NCBI RefSeq assembly: GCF_001423405.1
Contig: NZ_LMNS01000003.1
Coordinates: 17,668 to 81,667 of the forward strand
Length of the DNA stretch: 64,000 bases
From: Methylobacterium sp. Leaf123
GTDB taxonomy: Bacteria; Pseudomonadota; Alphaproteobacteria; Rhizobiales; Beijerinckiaceae
Reading direction: 5' to 3'
A program made the translations under genes and the position numbers. Below, in pieces: positions 1-8,029 of this stretch. Positions within the stretch are counted from its first letter, which is position 1, and each line of letters starts with the position of its first letter. The notes under the pieces are model-generated. The model saw only the letters and a program-made list of their open reading frames with translations. It did no database searches and was not told where the DNA came from.

Positions 1-839
1 ACCGGCGTGCCGTAATCCTGCGCCGTCTTCACCAGGGCCAGCGTGTCCTTCGGGAAGCACGAGCCGCCATAGCCCGGCCCGGCATGCAGGAACTTGGAGC
101 CGATGCGGTTGTCGAGGCCGATGCCGCGGGCGACCTCCTGCACGTTGGCGCCGACCTGCTCGCACAGGTCCGCGATTTCGTTGATGAAGGTGATCTTGGT
201 CGCCAGGAACGCGTTGGCGGCATACTTGGTCAGCTCGGCCGTGCGCCGTCCGGTAAGCAGGATCGGCGCCGCATTGAGGTAAAGCGGGCGGTAAACCTCC
301 TGCATCACCGCCGCCGCGCGGGTGTCCTCGGCGCCGATGACGATGCGGTCGGGCCGCTTGAAATCGTCGATGGCGGCGCCCTCGCGCAGGAATTCGGGGT
401 TGGAGGCCACCCCGACATCCATGTCGGGCCGGGCCTCGCGGATGATGCGCTCGACCTCATCGCCGGTGCCGACGGGCACCGTCGATTTGGTGACGACCAC
501 GGTGTAGCCGGTCAGCGCCGAAGCGATCTCGCGGGCGGCGGCATAGACGTAGGAGAGGTCGGCAAAGCCGTCGCCGCGGCGGGACGGGGTGCCGACCGCG
601 ATGAACACGGCCTGGGCGCTCGCCACGGCGGGCTTGAGGTCGGTGGAGAAGGTGAGGCGTTTGGCCCGCACGTTCTCGGCGACGAGGCTGTCGAGTCCGG
701 GCTCGTAGATCGGCATGCGGCCCTCGTTGAGGGCGGCGATCTTGTCCGGATCCTTGTCGATGCAGACGACCTCGTGGCCGAAATCGGCGAGGCACGACAC
801 GAGGCCGACATAGCCCGAGCCAATCATCGCAATGCGCAT
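1..839 (-). CDS. ugd: UDP-glucose 6-dehydrogenase, C-terminus cut by window edge
   Basis: Oxidises UDP-glucose to UDP-glucuronate with NAD+ in the cytoplasm, supplying acidic sugar for polysaccharides. The 279 visible codons open with the Rossmann dinucleotide motif GSGYVG (residues 7-12). They carry the conserved KSTVPVGT and NPEFLREG blocks and, near residue 261, the catalytic cysteine in GGSCFPKD. Family members are about 430 residues, so roughly the last third lies outside the window. The start is the ATG read from 839, immediately before the Rossmann strand. It lies 99 bp downstream of a two-domain glycosyltransferase on the same strand, which fits a polysaccharide cluster. UDP-glucose and GDP-mannose dehydrogenases share these motifs; the KSTVPVGT form favours UDP-glucose. 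Confidence 0.93.
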   Translation of the reverse strand, partial: MRIAMIGSGYVGLVSCLADFGHEVVCIDKDPDKIAALNEGRMPIYEPGLDSLVAENVRAKRLTFSTDLKPAVASAQAVFIAVGTPSRRGDGFADLSYVYAAAREIASALTGYTVVVTKSTVPVGTGDEVERIIREARPDMDVGVASNPEFLREGAAIDDFKRPDRIVIGAEDTRAAAVMQEVYRPLYLNAAPILLTGRRTAELTKYAANAFLATKITFINEIADLCEQVGANVQEVARGIGLDNRIGSKFLHAGPGYGGSCFPKDTLALVKTAQDYGTP

Positions 840-938
840 CGATGTCTCCGCCGGGGCGGCCGGATCGCATCCGGCGTGTTGCGGTGCGGTGTGTAGCCCG
901 GTTCGGAGCCGGCGCAAACCTTCGTCCGCGCCGCCGGC

Positions 939-3092
939 CTATAGCCGGTAATGCGCCGCCGCGCGCGAAAGGTTCGGATTGTAATAAGGGTCGGCCCGCA
1001 GCACCGGCTCCCAGCGCTCGCGCATCACCCGTGATTCGGCCTCGAAGCGGGCGCGCTTCTCCGGCGTGTCCTCGGCGCCCCGGCTCTTCGATTCGTGGTG
1101 GACGAGGCAGGCCTGCGGCGTCCAGACGATGCGGTAGCCTGCTGCGCGAATCCGCAGGCAGAGATCGACGTCGTTGAAGGCCACCGCGAGATGCGCGGCA
1201 TCGAAGCCGCCGACCTCGGAAAAGACTTCTGCGCGCATCGCGAGGCAGGCGCCGGTCACCGCGGAGACTTCCTGCGACAGCTGCATCCGCGCGAAGTAGC
1301 CGGGTTCGTTGCCCGGCAGGCCGAGATGACTGTGGCCGGCGATGCCGCCGATCCCGAGCACGATTCCGCCGTGCTGGATCGTACCGTCGGGGTAGAGGAG
1401 CTTTGCGCCGACCGCGCCGATCTCAGGGTCGCTCGCGATCGAAGCGAGTTCGGTGAGCCAGCCCGGCTCCAGCACCTCGATGTCGTTGTTGAGGAATAAG
1501 AGGATCGCGCCCCGCGCCGCGGCGGCGCCCCGGTTCGACAGCTCCGAGAAGTTGAACGGACCGGGCGCGGGCAGCACGCGCAGGCGCGGCTCGGAGGCAT
1601 AGCGCGCGAAGAGATCCCGCGTCGCCGGCTCGGTGCTGCCGTTATCGACAACGACGACCTCCAGGGCCGGGTAATCGGTGCGCGCGAACAACCCGTCGAG
1701 GACGATACCGAGCAGTTCCGCCCGGTCGCGGGTCGGGATGACGACCGAGACGAGGGGCGGCGGCTCCGGCAGCGGGCGGACCAGCCGGTTGAACCCTTGC
1801 GGTCCCCGCTCGGCCCGCGCGCCCCGGCGTGCGGCCACCTCGGCGAGCGCCTGCAAGCGCGCCGCCTCGGCCCGCGCCAGGGCCCGATCCGAGAAGGTGC
1901 CGGACCCGGCCGCCGCCCGCCAGTGATAGAGCACCTTGGGGATGTGGCGCACCCGCTCCGCTGCAAGTCCTTCGGTCAGGCGCAGCAGCAGGTCGTGATC
2001 CTGGCTGCCCTCGAAGCCGGGCCGCAGGCCGCCCAGCCGGCGCAGCATGTCGGTGCGGACCACGCAGAGATGGTTCACGTAGTTCTGGGCCCACAGCAAT
2101 TCGCGGTCGTAGCCCGACTTGAAATGCGGTTCGAAGCGGCGGCCGCGGCCGTCGACCTTGTCCTCGTCGCTGTAGATCAGCGCCAGATCCGGATCGGCCC
2201 GAACGGCGGCGGCCACCTCGAACAGGGCGTTTTCCGAGAGGAGGTCGTCGTGGTCAAGGAAGGCGGCGTAGGCGCCGCTCGCCAGGGTCAGCGCGTCGTT
2301 GGTCGCGCGGGCGATGTGGCCGTTCTCCGGCCGGCGCAGGGAGCGGATGCGCGGCTCCTCGGCGGCGTGGCGGGCGATCAGCCGCGGAATGCGCGGATCG
2401 GTCGAGGCGTCGTCGGCGATGCAGAGTTCCCAGGCCGGATAGAGCTGGCTCCGCACCGAGCGGATCGCCGCCTCCAGCACGCGCGGATCGGGATTGTGGA
2501 CCGGCATCAAGACGGAGATCAGCGGCGGCGGCTCCCAGCCTGCGATCTCGGCACGGATTCGTGCCCGCTCCGCCGCCGTGAGGCGGTCGAACCGGGCGAT
2601 CCAGGCCGAATAGCCGGTCTCGGCCCGATGCGAGAGAGCCCGCGCGATCAGCCCGCGGGCGCGGACCTTCAGACCGAGGATGCGCCAATAGACCGCCTGC
2701 GCCGTGAGGCCGGGCTGGCGCGTGCCCGCCCGCGCCACGATCCCGATGCGACCGCGGCGGCGGATGGCGAGGTCTTGCAGTTGAAACGGATTGGTCCGCG
2801 ACAGGGCGCTCAAGCGTAAGCCCGAGACGCCCGGCGGCAGCCGGCCGGTCCAGGCGAAGGCATCGCCGCCGAGCGGCTCCTCGGCCAGCGCCATGCTCTC
2901 GCCGCCGCTCGAGACCGCGCTGACGAGGGCGCGGGCGATGCCGCCGCTGCCGGCATCGCGCCATGTCAGGCTCACCCAGGCGCCGCCGAGGCCGGCGCCG
3001 GAGAGGTCGATGCGCAACTCGGCCCCGTCCGCACCCGTCACCGGCAGCGCCCGGCCCGCGAGCGACGCTATGGGCCCGGCCCGTTCCGCCAT
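939..3092 (-). CDS. Two-domain family 2 glycosyltransferase
   Basis: A 717-residue cytoplasmic enzyme with two GT-A (family 2) domains in tandem. The first spans about residues 190-375 (LISVLMPVHN, then DHDD near 280 as the nucleotide-sugar/metal motif, then GSQDHDLLLR). The second spans about 446-690 (VSVVIPTRDR, LNNDIE near 534, VTGACLAMR, FNDVDLCLR). Residues 1-130 form a beta-rich N-terminal region with no family I recognise. Double-GT2 proteins of this kind extend O-antigen, capsule or exopolysaccharide chains. It starts 6 bp after the stop of the upstream unknown gene, so the two are almost certainly cotranscribed. UDP-glucose dehydrogenase follows. Donor and acceptor sugars cannot be told from sequence. 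Confidence 0.9.
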   Translation of the reverse strand: MAERAGPIASLAGRALPVTGADGAELRIDLSGAGLGGAWVSLTWRDAGSGGIARALVSAVSSGGESMALAEEPLGGDAFAWTGRLPPGVSGLRLSALSRTNPFQLQDLAIRRRGRIGIVARAGTRQPGLTAQAVYWRILGLKVRARGLIARALSHRAETGYSAWIARFDRLTAAERARIRAEIAGWEPPPLISVLMPVHNPDPRVLEAAIRSVRSQLYPAWELCIADDASTDPRIPRLIARHAAEEPRIRSLRRPENGHIARATNDALTLASGAYAAFLDHDDLLSENALFEVAAAVRADPDLALIYSDEDKVDGRGRRFEPHFKSGYDRELLWAQNYVNHLCVVRTDMLRRLGGLRPGFEGSQDHDLLLRLTEGLAAERVRHIPKVLYHWRAAAGSGTFSDRALARAEAARLQALAEVAARRGARAERGPQGFNRLVRPLPEPPPLVSVVIPTRDRAELLGIVLDGLFARTDYPALEVVVVDNGSTEPATRDLFARYASEPRLRVLPAPGPFNFSELSNRGAAAARGAILLFLNNDIEVLEPGWLTELASIASDPEIGAVGAKLLYPDGTIQHGGIVLGIGGIAGHSHLGLPGNEPGYFARMQLSQEVSAVTGACLAMRAEVFSEVGGFDAAHLAVAFNDVDLCLRIRAAGYRIVWTPQACLVHHESKSRGAEDTPEKRARFEAESRVMRERWEPVLRADPYYNPNLSRAAAHYRL

Positions 3093-3098
3093 CGCCCC

Positions 3099-4145
3099 TC
3101 AGCTCTCCCAACTCTTCGAGACGGAGGCCCGCACGGCGTCGCTGAGCACGGTGTCGTAGACCACCATGTCGCGGGCAAAGCGCATGCCGCGCAGCAGCTC
3201 GGCGAGCGCCAGCGTCTCGTTGGGGATCGGCAGGGGCAACGGCACCGGCGCCTCGATCCCGATATGGTGGAAGGCGGAGGCCATGAACGCCTCGAAGTAG
3301 TCGCGGTGGCCGACGACGTCGATGCGGGACAGAATCTCGACCGCGATGATGGAACTGCCCGGCATCAGCCGGTCCTCGGGCACGTGGGTGCTGAGCTGAC
3401 GGGTCAGGGGGTTGTAGAGCAGGTGATAGGCCGGCTCCGGCATCATCCGGAACAGCCGCTTCAGGCTCTTCACGTCGGTGAAGTCGTAATCGAGGGTGAA
3501 GGCGGCGGCCTCGACGAGATTGCCGAGACGCCAGTGCTGCTCGGCATTGGCGGCAAGGCTCGCCCGCTCGCGCAGCCAGTAGAGGCGGCTTGCCAGTTCC
3601 ACGAAGGGGTCGTGGATCATCAGCATGGTGAGCGCGCCGCTCTGGACGAAGTGCCCCTCGTAGCGCGGGAAGATGATCGAGCCGGCCATCAGGCAGGAAT
3701 CGAGGGTGACGGTGTCGAACATCGCCCGCAGGATCTCGTCCGGAAAGCGGCCGATGCCGAAATACGATTGCTGGAAATAGGGATACAGCGCGGTCTGGAT
3801 CACCGTTTCCGGGCGGATATGCCCGTTGATCAGGATGACCTTCTTGTCGGTGAGGCCGGTCCGCGGCAGCCGCCGGTAGATCAGCACATTGGTGTCGACG
3901 TCGTAGATCTCGAGCCGCTCGATGCCGGGAAGGCCCGGCACGTCGGTCTCGCGGACCTCGAAATGGCACTGCCCGGTCGCGTGCCAGCCGAACCGGACGA
4001 AGTTCGGATCGGCATGGATCGCCGAGACCTCGGCCACCCGGCGCCCCTCGATGCAGACGGAGACCCGGCTGATCGCCTGCGGGTTGTCCGGCACCACCCA
4101 ACCCCGGATCACGTCGCCCTCGTCGGACGAAAGGAGAAACCGCAT
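3099..4145 (-). CDS. Uncharacterised protein of a polysaccharide cluster
   Basis: A 348-residue protein I do not recognise. The frame stays open upstream to a TTG at 4262, but that extension is arginine/glycine-rich, so I take the ATG at 4145 (MRFLLSSDEGDVIRGW). Residues 1-85 look like a small beta-sandwich (RGWVVPDN, FEVRETDVPGL). The rest is mixed alpha/beta with ILINGHIRPETVIQ, IGRFPDEILRAMFDTVTLDS and LMIHDPFVELASRLYWL. The latter stretches recall sulfotransferase or glycosyl-modification proteins, but no P-loop or DXD motif is evident. It has no signal peptide or membrane span. It directly precedes the double glycosyltransferase with a 6-bp gap, so a role in the same surface glycan is the reasonable inference. 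Confidence 0.75.
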   Translation of the reverse strand: MRFLLSSDEGDVIRGWVVPDNPQAISRVSVCIEGRRVAEVSAIHADPNFVRFGWHATGQCHFEVRETDVPGLPGIERLEIYDVDTNVLIYRRLPRTGLTDKKVILINGHIRPETVIQTALYPYFQQSYFGIGRFPDEILRAMFDTVTLDSCLMAGSIIFPRYEGHFVQSGALTMLMIHDPFVELASRLYWLRERASLAANAEQHWRLGNLVEAAAFTLDYDFTDVKSLKRLFRMMPEPAYHLLYNPLTRQLSTHVPEDRLMPGSSIIAVEILSRIDVVGHRDYFEAFMASAFHHIGIEAPVPLPLPIPNETLALAELLRGMRFARDMVVYDTVLSDAVRASVSKSWES

Positions 4146-4469
4146 CCTTAGCTCGCCGCCCTCGGCCCCGTGCTGATCGGTACGCTCGTTCCGCGCGCCG
4201 GCTTGCGTTGCGGCGCGGCCTGTTTGACCCGCCTCTCCCTCGCAATGCAGCCGTGAGGGCAACGGAGGGGAGATCGGCGGTCGGTCGTCCCGCGGTGCAC
4301 TCTTAGCCGATTTTTGCCGCTCGCATGCAATGGGCCCCGGCAGTGATGGGTGGCGCGGGTGTTTCGACGGCGGGCATCAGATTCCGCCAAAGTCCCGCTT
4401 GCGGAGCCGCTCGGCACCGGCTATAGCCGCGGCCTCGCAGGACGCCGGGGCCACCCGGACAGCTTGCAG

Positions 4470-4544
4470 GGGCGCGTAGCTCAGCGGGAGAGCACTACCT
4501 TGACATGGTAGGGGTCACAGGTTCGATCCCTGTCGCGCCCACCA
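4470..4544 (+). tRNA. tRNA-Val (anticodon GAC)
   Basis: A complete cloverleaf is readable. The acceptor stem is GGGCGCG/CGCGCCC and the D arm is GCTC...GAGC. The anticodon stem CTACC/GGTAG encloses the loop TTGACAT, giving anticodon GAC (valine, GUC/GUU codons). The T arm ACAGG/CCTGT has loop TTCGATC. A discriminator A is followed by a genomically encoded CCA at 4542-4544. A hairpin with a T-tract lies 33 bp downstream. No integrase or repeated tRNA 3' end is seen nearby, so nothing suggests use as an integration site here. Confidence 0.97.
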
Positions 4545-4576
4545 TCCCACCCCGATGGGATGACCGAGTAGACCAA

Positions 4577-4599
4577 GGCTCCGGAGACGGGGCCTTTTT
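4577..4599 (+). terminator. Intrinsic terminator of tRNA-Val
   Basis: The stem GGCTCC/GGGGCC (one G-T pair) with a six-base loop is followed directly by TTTTTC. It lies 33 bp after the tRNA CCA end, on the tRNA strand. Confidence 0.75.
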
Positions 4600-4660
4600 C
4601 TTTGGCCGATCGACACCCCCGATCGCGGGGCGGCGCGCCGAGGAAGCCCGTTTCAAAAGA

Positions 4661-4687
4661 AAAGCCCCGCCGTCTCCGGCGGGGCTT
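4661..4687 (-). terminator. Intrinsic terminator of the oxlT-like gene
   Basis: A perfect 12-bp stem (AAAGCCCCGCCG and its complement) has a short TCTC-type loop. Read on the minus strand it is followed by TTTTCTTTT. It sits 43 bp past the stop codon of the MFS carrier. Confidence 0.85.
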
Positions 4688-4729
4688 TCTTGTTCCGGCC
4701 TCCGCCCCCGAGGGAGCGGAGGTGTCGGC

Positions 4730-6028
4730 TCAGGCGTGGGCGAGCGCCGCGTTCGGCACCGCCGCGTTGTTGGCGAGGTGGTGCTGCTTCAGCATCGGCC
4801 GCAGGACGGCGATGGCAAGCGCCGCCGCGATCAGGTCCATCGTCGCCACCGTGTAGAGCACCGTCGACCACGTGCCCGTCGCCTGCATGATCAGGTTCCC
4901 GACCGGCACGAACAGCGCGGCAAAGCCCTTGGCGCAGTAGAGGACGCCGTAGATCTTGCCGATATGCTTCGAGCCGAAGGTGTCGGCGGCGGTGGCGCTG
5001 AACAGCGAGTACACTTCGCCCCAGGCCAGGAACACGATGCCCGACAGGATCACGAACGCCCAGGGGTTCGAGCCGAAATAGCCGAGCGCCACGATGCCGA
5101 TGCCTTCCATCGCGAAGGCGATGAACATCGTCTTCTCACGGCCGATCCGGTCCGAGATGAAGCCGAAGAGCGGACGCGAGATGCCGTTCATGACGCGGTC
5201 CAGCATCAGGGCGAAGGGCAGCGCGGCCATGGCGAAGAAGTACAGGTTCACTTGGAAGTGCTTCACGCCGAGGTCGGTCGCGATGACGCCGAGCTGCGCC
5301 ACCGCCATCAGGCCGCCGGTCACCGTGCAGGTGAACATCAGCAGCATGACGTAGAAGACCGGCGTCCGCAGCGCCTCACCGAGGGTGTAGTCGCGGCGGC
5401 TCTGCAGCACCTTGGTCGAGAACTTGACCTCGTCCTTGGCCGGCGAGCGCATGAAGATGGAGGCCAGGATGATGACGGTGCCCTGGATCAGGCCGAAGGT
5501 GAAGAACGCCTGGGCGTAGCTGCCGGCATCGATCATCTTGGCGATCGGGATGATCGTCAGGGCCGAGCCCGCGCCGTAGCCGCCCGCGGTGAGACCGACG
5601 GCGAGGCCGCGCTTGTCCGGGAACCACTTCAGGGCGTTGTTGATGCAGGTGGCGTAGACGCAGCCGACGCCGATGCCGCCGAGAACCGAGCCGATGTAGA
5701 AGCCGGTCAGCGAGGTGGCATAGGAGTTCATCACCCAGGCCGCGCCGGTCATCAGGCCGCCGAACATCACGACCCGGCTCGGGCCGTACTTGTCGATGAA
5801 GTAACCCTCGATCGGGGTCAGCCAGGTCTGGACGACGACGAAGATCGTGAAGGCCACTTGGATCGCGGCGCGATCCCAGCCGAACGTCTTCTGAATCTCG
5901 GGGACGAACAGGGTCCAGGCGTACTGGATGTTGGCCGCGGCCACCATGCAGATGACGCCGAAGATGATTTGCAGCCACCGGTTCGAAGACGGTACCGGCC
6001 GATCCGGGGCAATGGTCGACAATGCCAT
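4730..6028 (-). CDS. oxlT: MFS oxalate/formate antiporter (OxlT-like)
   Basis: A 432-residue inner-membrane carrier of the major facilitator superfamily with about 12 hydrophobic spans. It matches the oxalate:formate antiporter subfamily. Typical stretches are PIEGYFIDKYGPSRVV after span 2, the GGIGVGCVYATC segment, and FGFISDRIGREKTM between the halves. OxlT exchanges extracellular oxalate for intracellular formate. Methylotrophs of this group can grow on oxalate, which makes the assignment plausible. The open frame runs up to 6178, but the ATG at 6028 has a GAGGGAG ribosome site nine bases upstream and precedes the conserved protein, so I use it. It is transcribed away from eutBC; a TGGTATACCA dyad lies in the shared upstream region. 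Substrate specificity is by family only. Confidence 0.82.
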   Translation of the reverse strand: MALSTIAPDRPVPSSNRWLQIIFGVICMVAAANIQYAWTLFVPEIQKTFGWDRAAIQVAFTIFVVVQTWLTPIEGYFIDKYGPSRVVMFGGLMTGAAWVMNSYATSLTGFYIGSVLGGIGVGCVYATCINNALKWFPDKRGLAVGLTAGGYGAGSALTIIPIAKMIDAGSYAQAFFTFGLIQGTVIILASIFMRSPAKDEVKFSTKVLQSRRDYTLGEALRTPVFYVMLLMFTCTVTGGLMAVAQLGVIATDLGVKHFQVNLYFFAMAALPFALMLDRVMNGISRPLFGFISDRIGREKTMFIAFAMEGIGIVALGYFGSNPWAFVILSGIVFLAWGEVYSLFSATAADTFGSKHIGKIYGVLYCAKGFAALFVPVGNLIMQATGTWSTVLYTVATMDLIAAALAIAVLRPMLKQHHLANNAAVPNAALAHA

Positions 6029-6646
6029 GAGCGTGCTCCCTCGTTCCTGCACAGACGTGAAGGCCTGTTGCGTAGGTTTGGCGTTTTGGTCTTGAGAAGC
6101 GTTCAGTGCAGGTTGTTGCGATTCCTCGTCTGCCCGCTGGGTCCGAGGGGCCGTCTCGTCCCGGGCATTGGTATGCATTATTTGGTATACCAGTCATGCA
6201 GGCAAGCGAAATAATGCCCAATCTGACACGAAAGTGACGGATCGGAAGGATGAAAAGTCGGAACTCACCGGGAAGCGCCTTGGCCCGCCTGCAAAAAATC
6301 GTGGATTGCCGGCCGCGGAGCGCCTGAGCCGACGTGATTCTGCACATGTCTCACCGCCGGCCGATGCGCAGCCGCCGACCTGTCGGCCGAATCACGGTGA
6401 GGAAGACGTCTTCTCGGCTCTTTCGGAAAACTTCGAGCGTGGCCCCATTGCCCGGAAACTTACGCTGGCGGATCACCGAATAGCCAGATCGCGCGCGGGC
6501 GTGCCGCGCCTTGCGTCGATCGACCTCGGGCGGGCGTCGTTCTTGCTTGATTGTGTGCGAGGTGGGCCGAACGCCCCTTCCGCGAATCCACCTCGACAGG
6601 TCTCGCGATCCTTGCATCCTGTCCGGCGAAGCCAAGGAGCCAGTCG
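6029..6646. other. Divergent regulatory region between oxlT-like gene and eutB
   Basis: 618 bp without a credible gene. It must contain the promoters for both divergent genes. The clearest element is the TGGTATACCA dyad at 6183-6192, with a related TTGGTATGCA half-site at 6169-6178. A purine-rich AAGGAG at 6633-6638 is the eutB ribosome site. I see no vitamin B12 riboswitch box ahead of eutB. Confidence 0.6.
6183..6192. promoter_or_regulatory. Palindromic operator, GntR-family type (putative)
   Basis: TGGTATACCA is a perfect 10-bp dyad, 155 bp upstream of the oxlT-like start. A second imperfect copy (TTGGTATGCA) begins 14 bp earlier at 6169. TGGTATACCA-like dyads are typical targets of FCD-type GntR regulators, which often control organic-acid genes. 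No GntR gene is in the window, so the regulator would act from elsewhere. Confidence 0.45.
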
Positions 6647-8029
6647 ATGCCCTATCGCCACACCGTTGGCCCCCGCACCCATGTCTTCGCCGATCTGGCG
6701 ACGCTGATGGCGAAGGCGACGCCGGTGCGCTCCGGCGATTGTCTTGCGGGCATCGCCGCGGAATCGGCCGAGGAGAACATGGCCGCGCGCTGGTGCCTCG
6801 CCGAGGTGCCGCTCAAGGAGATCCTGGCCCGTCCGCTGATCCCCTACGACGAGGACGACGTCACCCGCCTGATCCTCGACGACCACGATGAGGCGGCGTT
6901 CGCCGAGATCGCCGCTCTGACGGTCGGAGATTTTCGCGAGTTTCTGCTGACGGCTTCCTCCGGGACGCTGGCGCGGATCGCACCGGGCGTGACGCCGGAG
7001 ATCGCCGCCGCGGTGTGCAAGATCATGCGCAACCAGGATCTGATTCTGGTCGCGAAGAAGTGCCGCGTGGTCACCCGCTTTCGTAACACGATCGGCCTGC
7101 CCGGCACCCTCGCGGTGCGGCTCCAGCCCAATCACCCGACCGACGACCCGGCGGGCGTCACCGCCTCGATCCTCGATGGCCTCTCCTACGGCTGCGGCGA
7201 CGCCGTGATCGGCATCAACCCGGTTTCCGATTCGATCCAGACGATGGGGACGCTGCTGCGTCTGTTCGACGGCATCATCGGCCGGCTGGAGATCCCGACC
7301 CAGGCCTGCGTGCTCACCCACGTCACGACGACGCTCGACGCGATGAACCGCGGCCTGCCGGTCGATCTCGTGTTCCAGTCGATCGCCGGGACGCAGCGCG
7401 CCAATGCGAGCTTCGGCGTCACGCTGCCGATCCTGCAGGAGGCGCATGAGGCGGCGCTCGCGCTCAAGCGCGGCACGCTCGGCGACAACGTGATGTATTT
7501 CGAGACCGGCCAGGGTTCGGCCCTCTCGGCGGATGCGCATCACGGCATCGACCAGCAGACCCTGGAGGCGCGCGCCTATGCCGTCGCCCGCCGCTACCGG
7601 CCGCTTCTGGTCAACACCGTGGTCGGCTTCATCGGGCCGGAATATCTCTACAACGGCAAGGAGATCATCCGCGCCGGGCTGGAGGACCATTTCTGCGGCA
7701 AGCTGATGGGCGTGCCGCTCGGCGTGGACGTCTGCTACACCAACCATGCCGAGGCCGATCAGGACGACATGGACACGCTCCTGACCCTGCTCGGGGCGGC
7801 GGGCTGCACCTACGTGATGGGCATTCCCGGCGCCGACGACGTGATGCTGAACTACCAATCCACCTCGTTCCACGATCAACTCTACATCCGCGAGGTGCTG
7901 GGCCTGAAGCGCGCGCCCGAATTCGAGGAATGGCTCGCCCGCATCGGCCTCACCGACGCGGACGGCATGCTCCTGCCCGGCGGGGCCGAGGCTCGCCTGC
8001 TCACCGCCGCGCCGGAACTGGCCGCATGA
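6647..8029 (+). CDS. eutB: Ethanolamine ammonia-lyase large subunit
   Basis: The catalytic TIM-barrel subunit of the adenosylcobalamin-dependent lyase that converts ethanolamine to acetaldehyde and ammonia. The 460 residues match the usual family length. They contain GINPVSDSIQT, LPVDLVFQSIAGTQ, the MYFETGQGSALS active-site stretch and FIGPEYLYNGKEI. The frame is open from 6551, but the ATG at 6647 follows AAGGAG by eight bases and starts the conserved protein. Its stop overlaps the eutC start (ATGA), the usual translational coupling of the two subunits. No microcompartment shell, eutA reactivase or acetaldehyde dehydrogenase gene is beside it. This is therefore the compartment-free arrangement seen outside enterobacteria, and its regulator is not in the window. 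Confidence 0.96.
   Translation: MPYRHTVGPRTHVFADLATLMAKATPVRSGDCLAGIAAESAEENMAARWCLAEVPLKEILARPLIPYDEDDVTRLILDDHDEAAFAEIAALTVGDFREFLLTASSGTLARIAPGVTPEIAAAVCKIMRNQDLILVAKKCRVVTRFRNTIGLPGTLAVRLQPNHPTDDPAGVTASILDGLSYGCGDAVIGINPVSDSIQTMGTLLRLFDGIIGRLEIPTQACVLTHVTTTLDAMNRGLPVDLVFQSIAGTQRANASFGVTLPILQEAHEAALALKRGTLGDNVMYFETGQGSALSADAHHGIDQQTLEARAYAVARRYRPLLVNTVVGFIGPEYLYNGKEIIRAGLEDHFCGKLMGVPLGVDVCYTNHAEADQDDMDTLLTLLGAAGCTYVMGIPGADDVMLNYQSTSFHDQLYIREVLGLKRAPEFEEWLARIGLTDADGMLLPGGAEARLLTAAPELAA

Noticed and set aside
2254..4245. A 663-residue open frame overlapping the glycosyltransferase and the unknown gene
   Set aside because: It is arginine/proline-rich, has no family resemblance, and shadows two good genes in another phase. 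Long antisense or out-of-phase frames are common at this GC content.
4146..4262. TTG start that would lengthen the 3099-4145 gene
   Set aside because: The added 39 residues are Gly/Arg-rich and unlike a structured N-terminus; the ATG at 4145 opens directly into the beta-rich domain.
4470..4544. tRNA-Val as an integration site of a mobile element
   Set aside because: No integrase gene and no repeated tRNA 3' end are visible within the flanking 10 kb.
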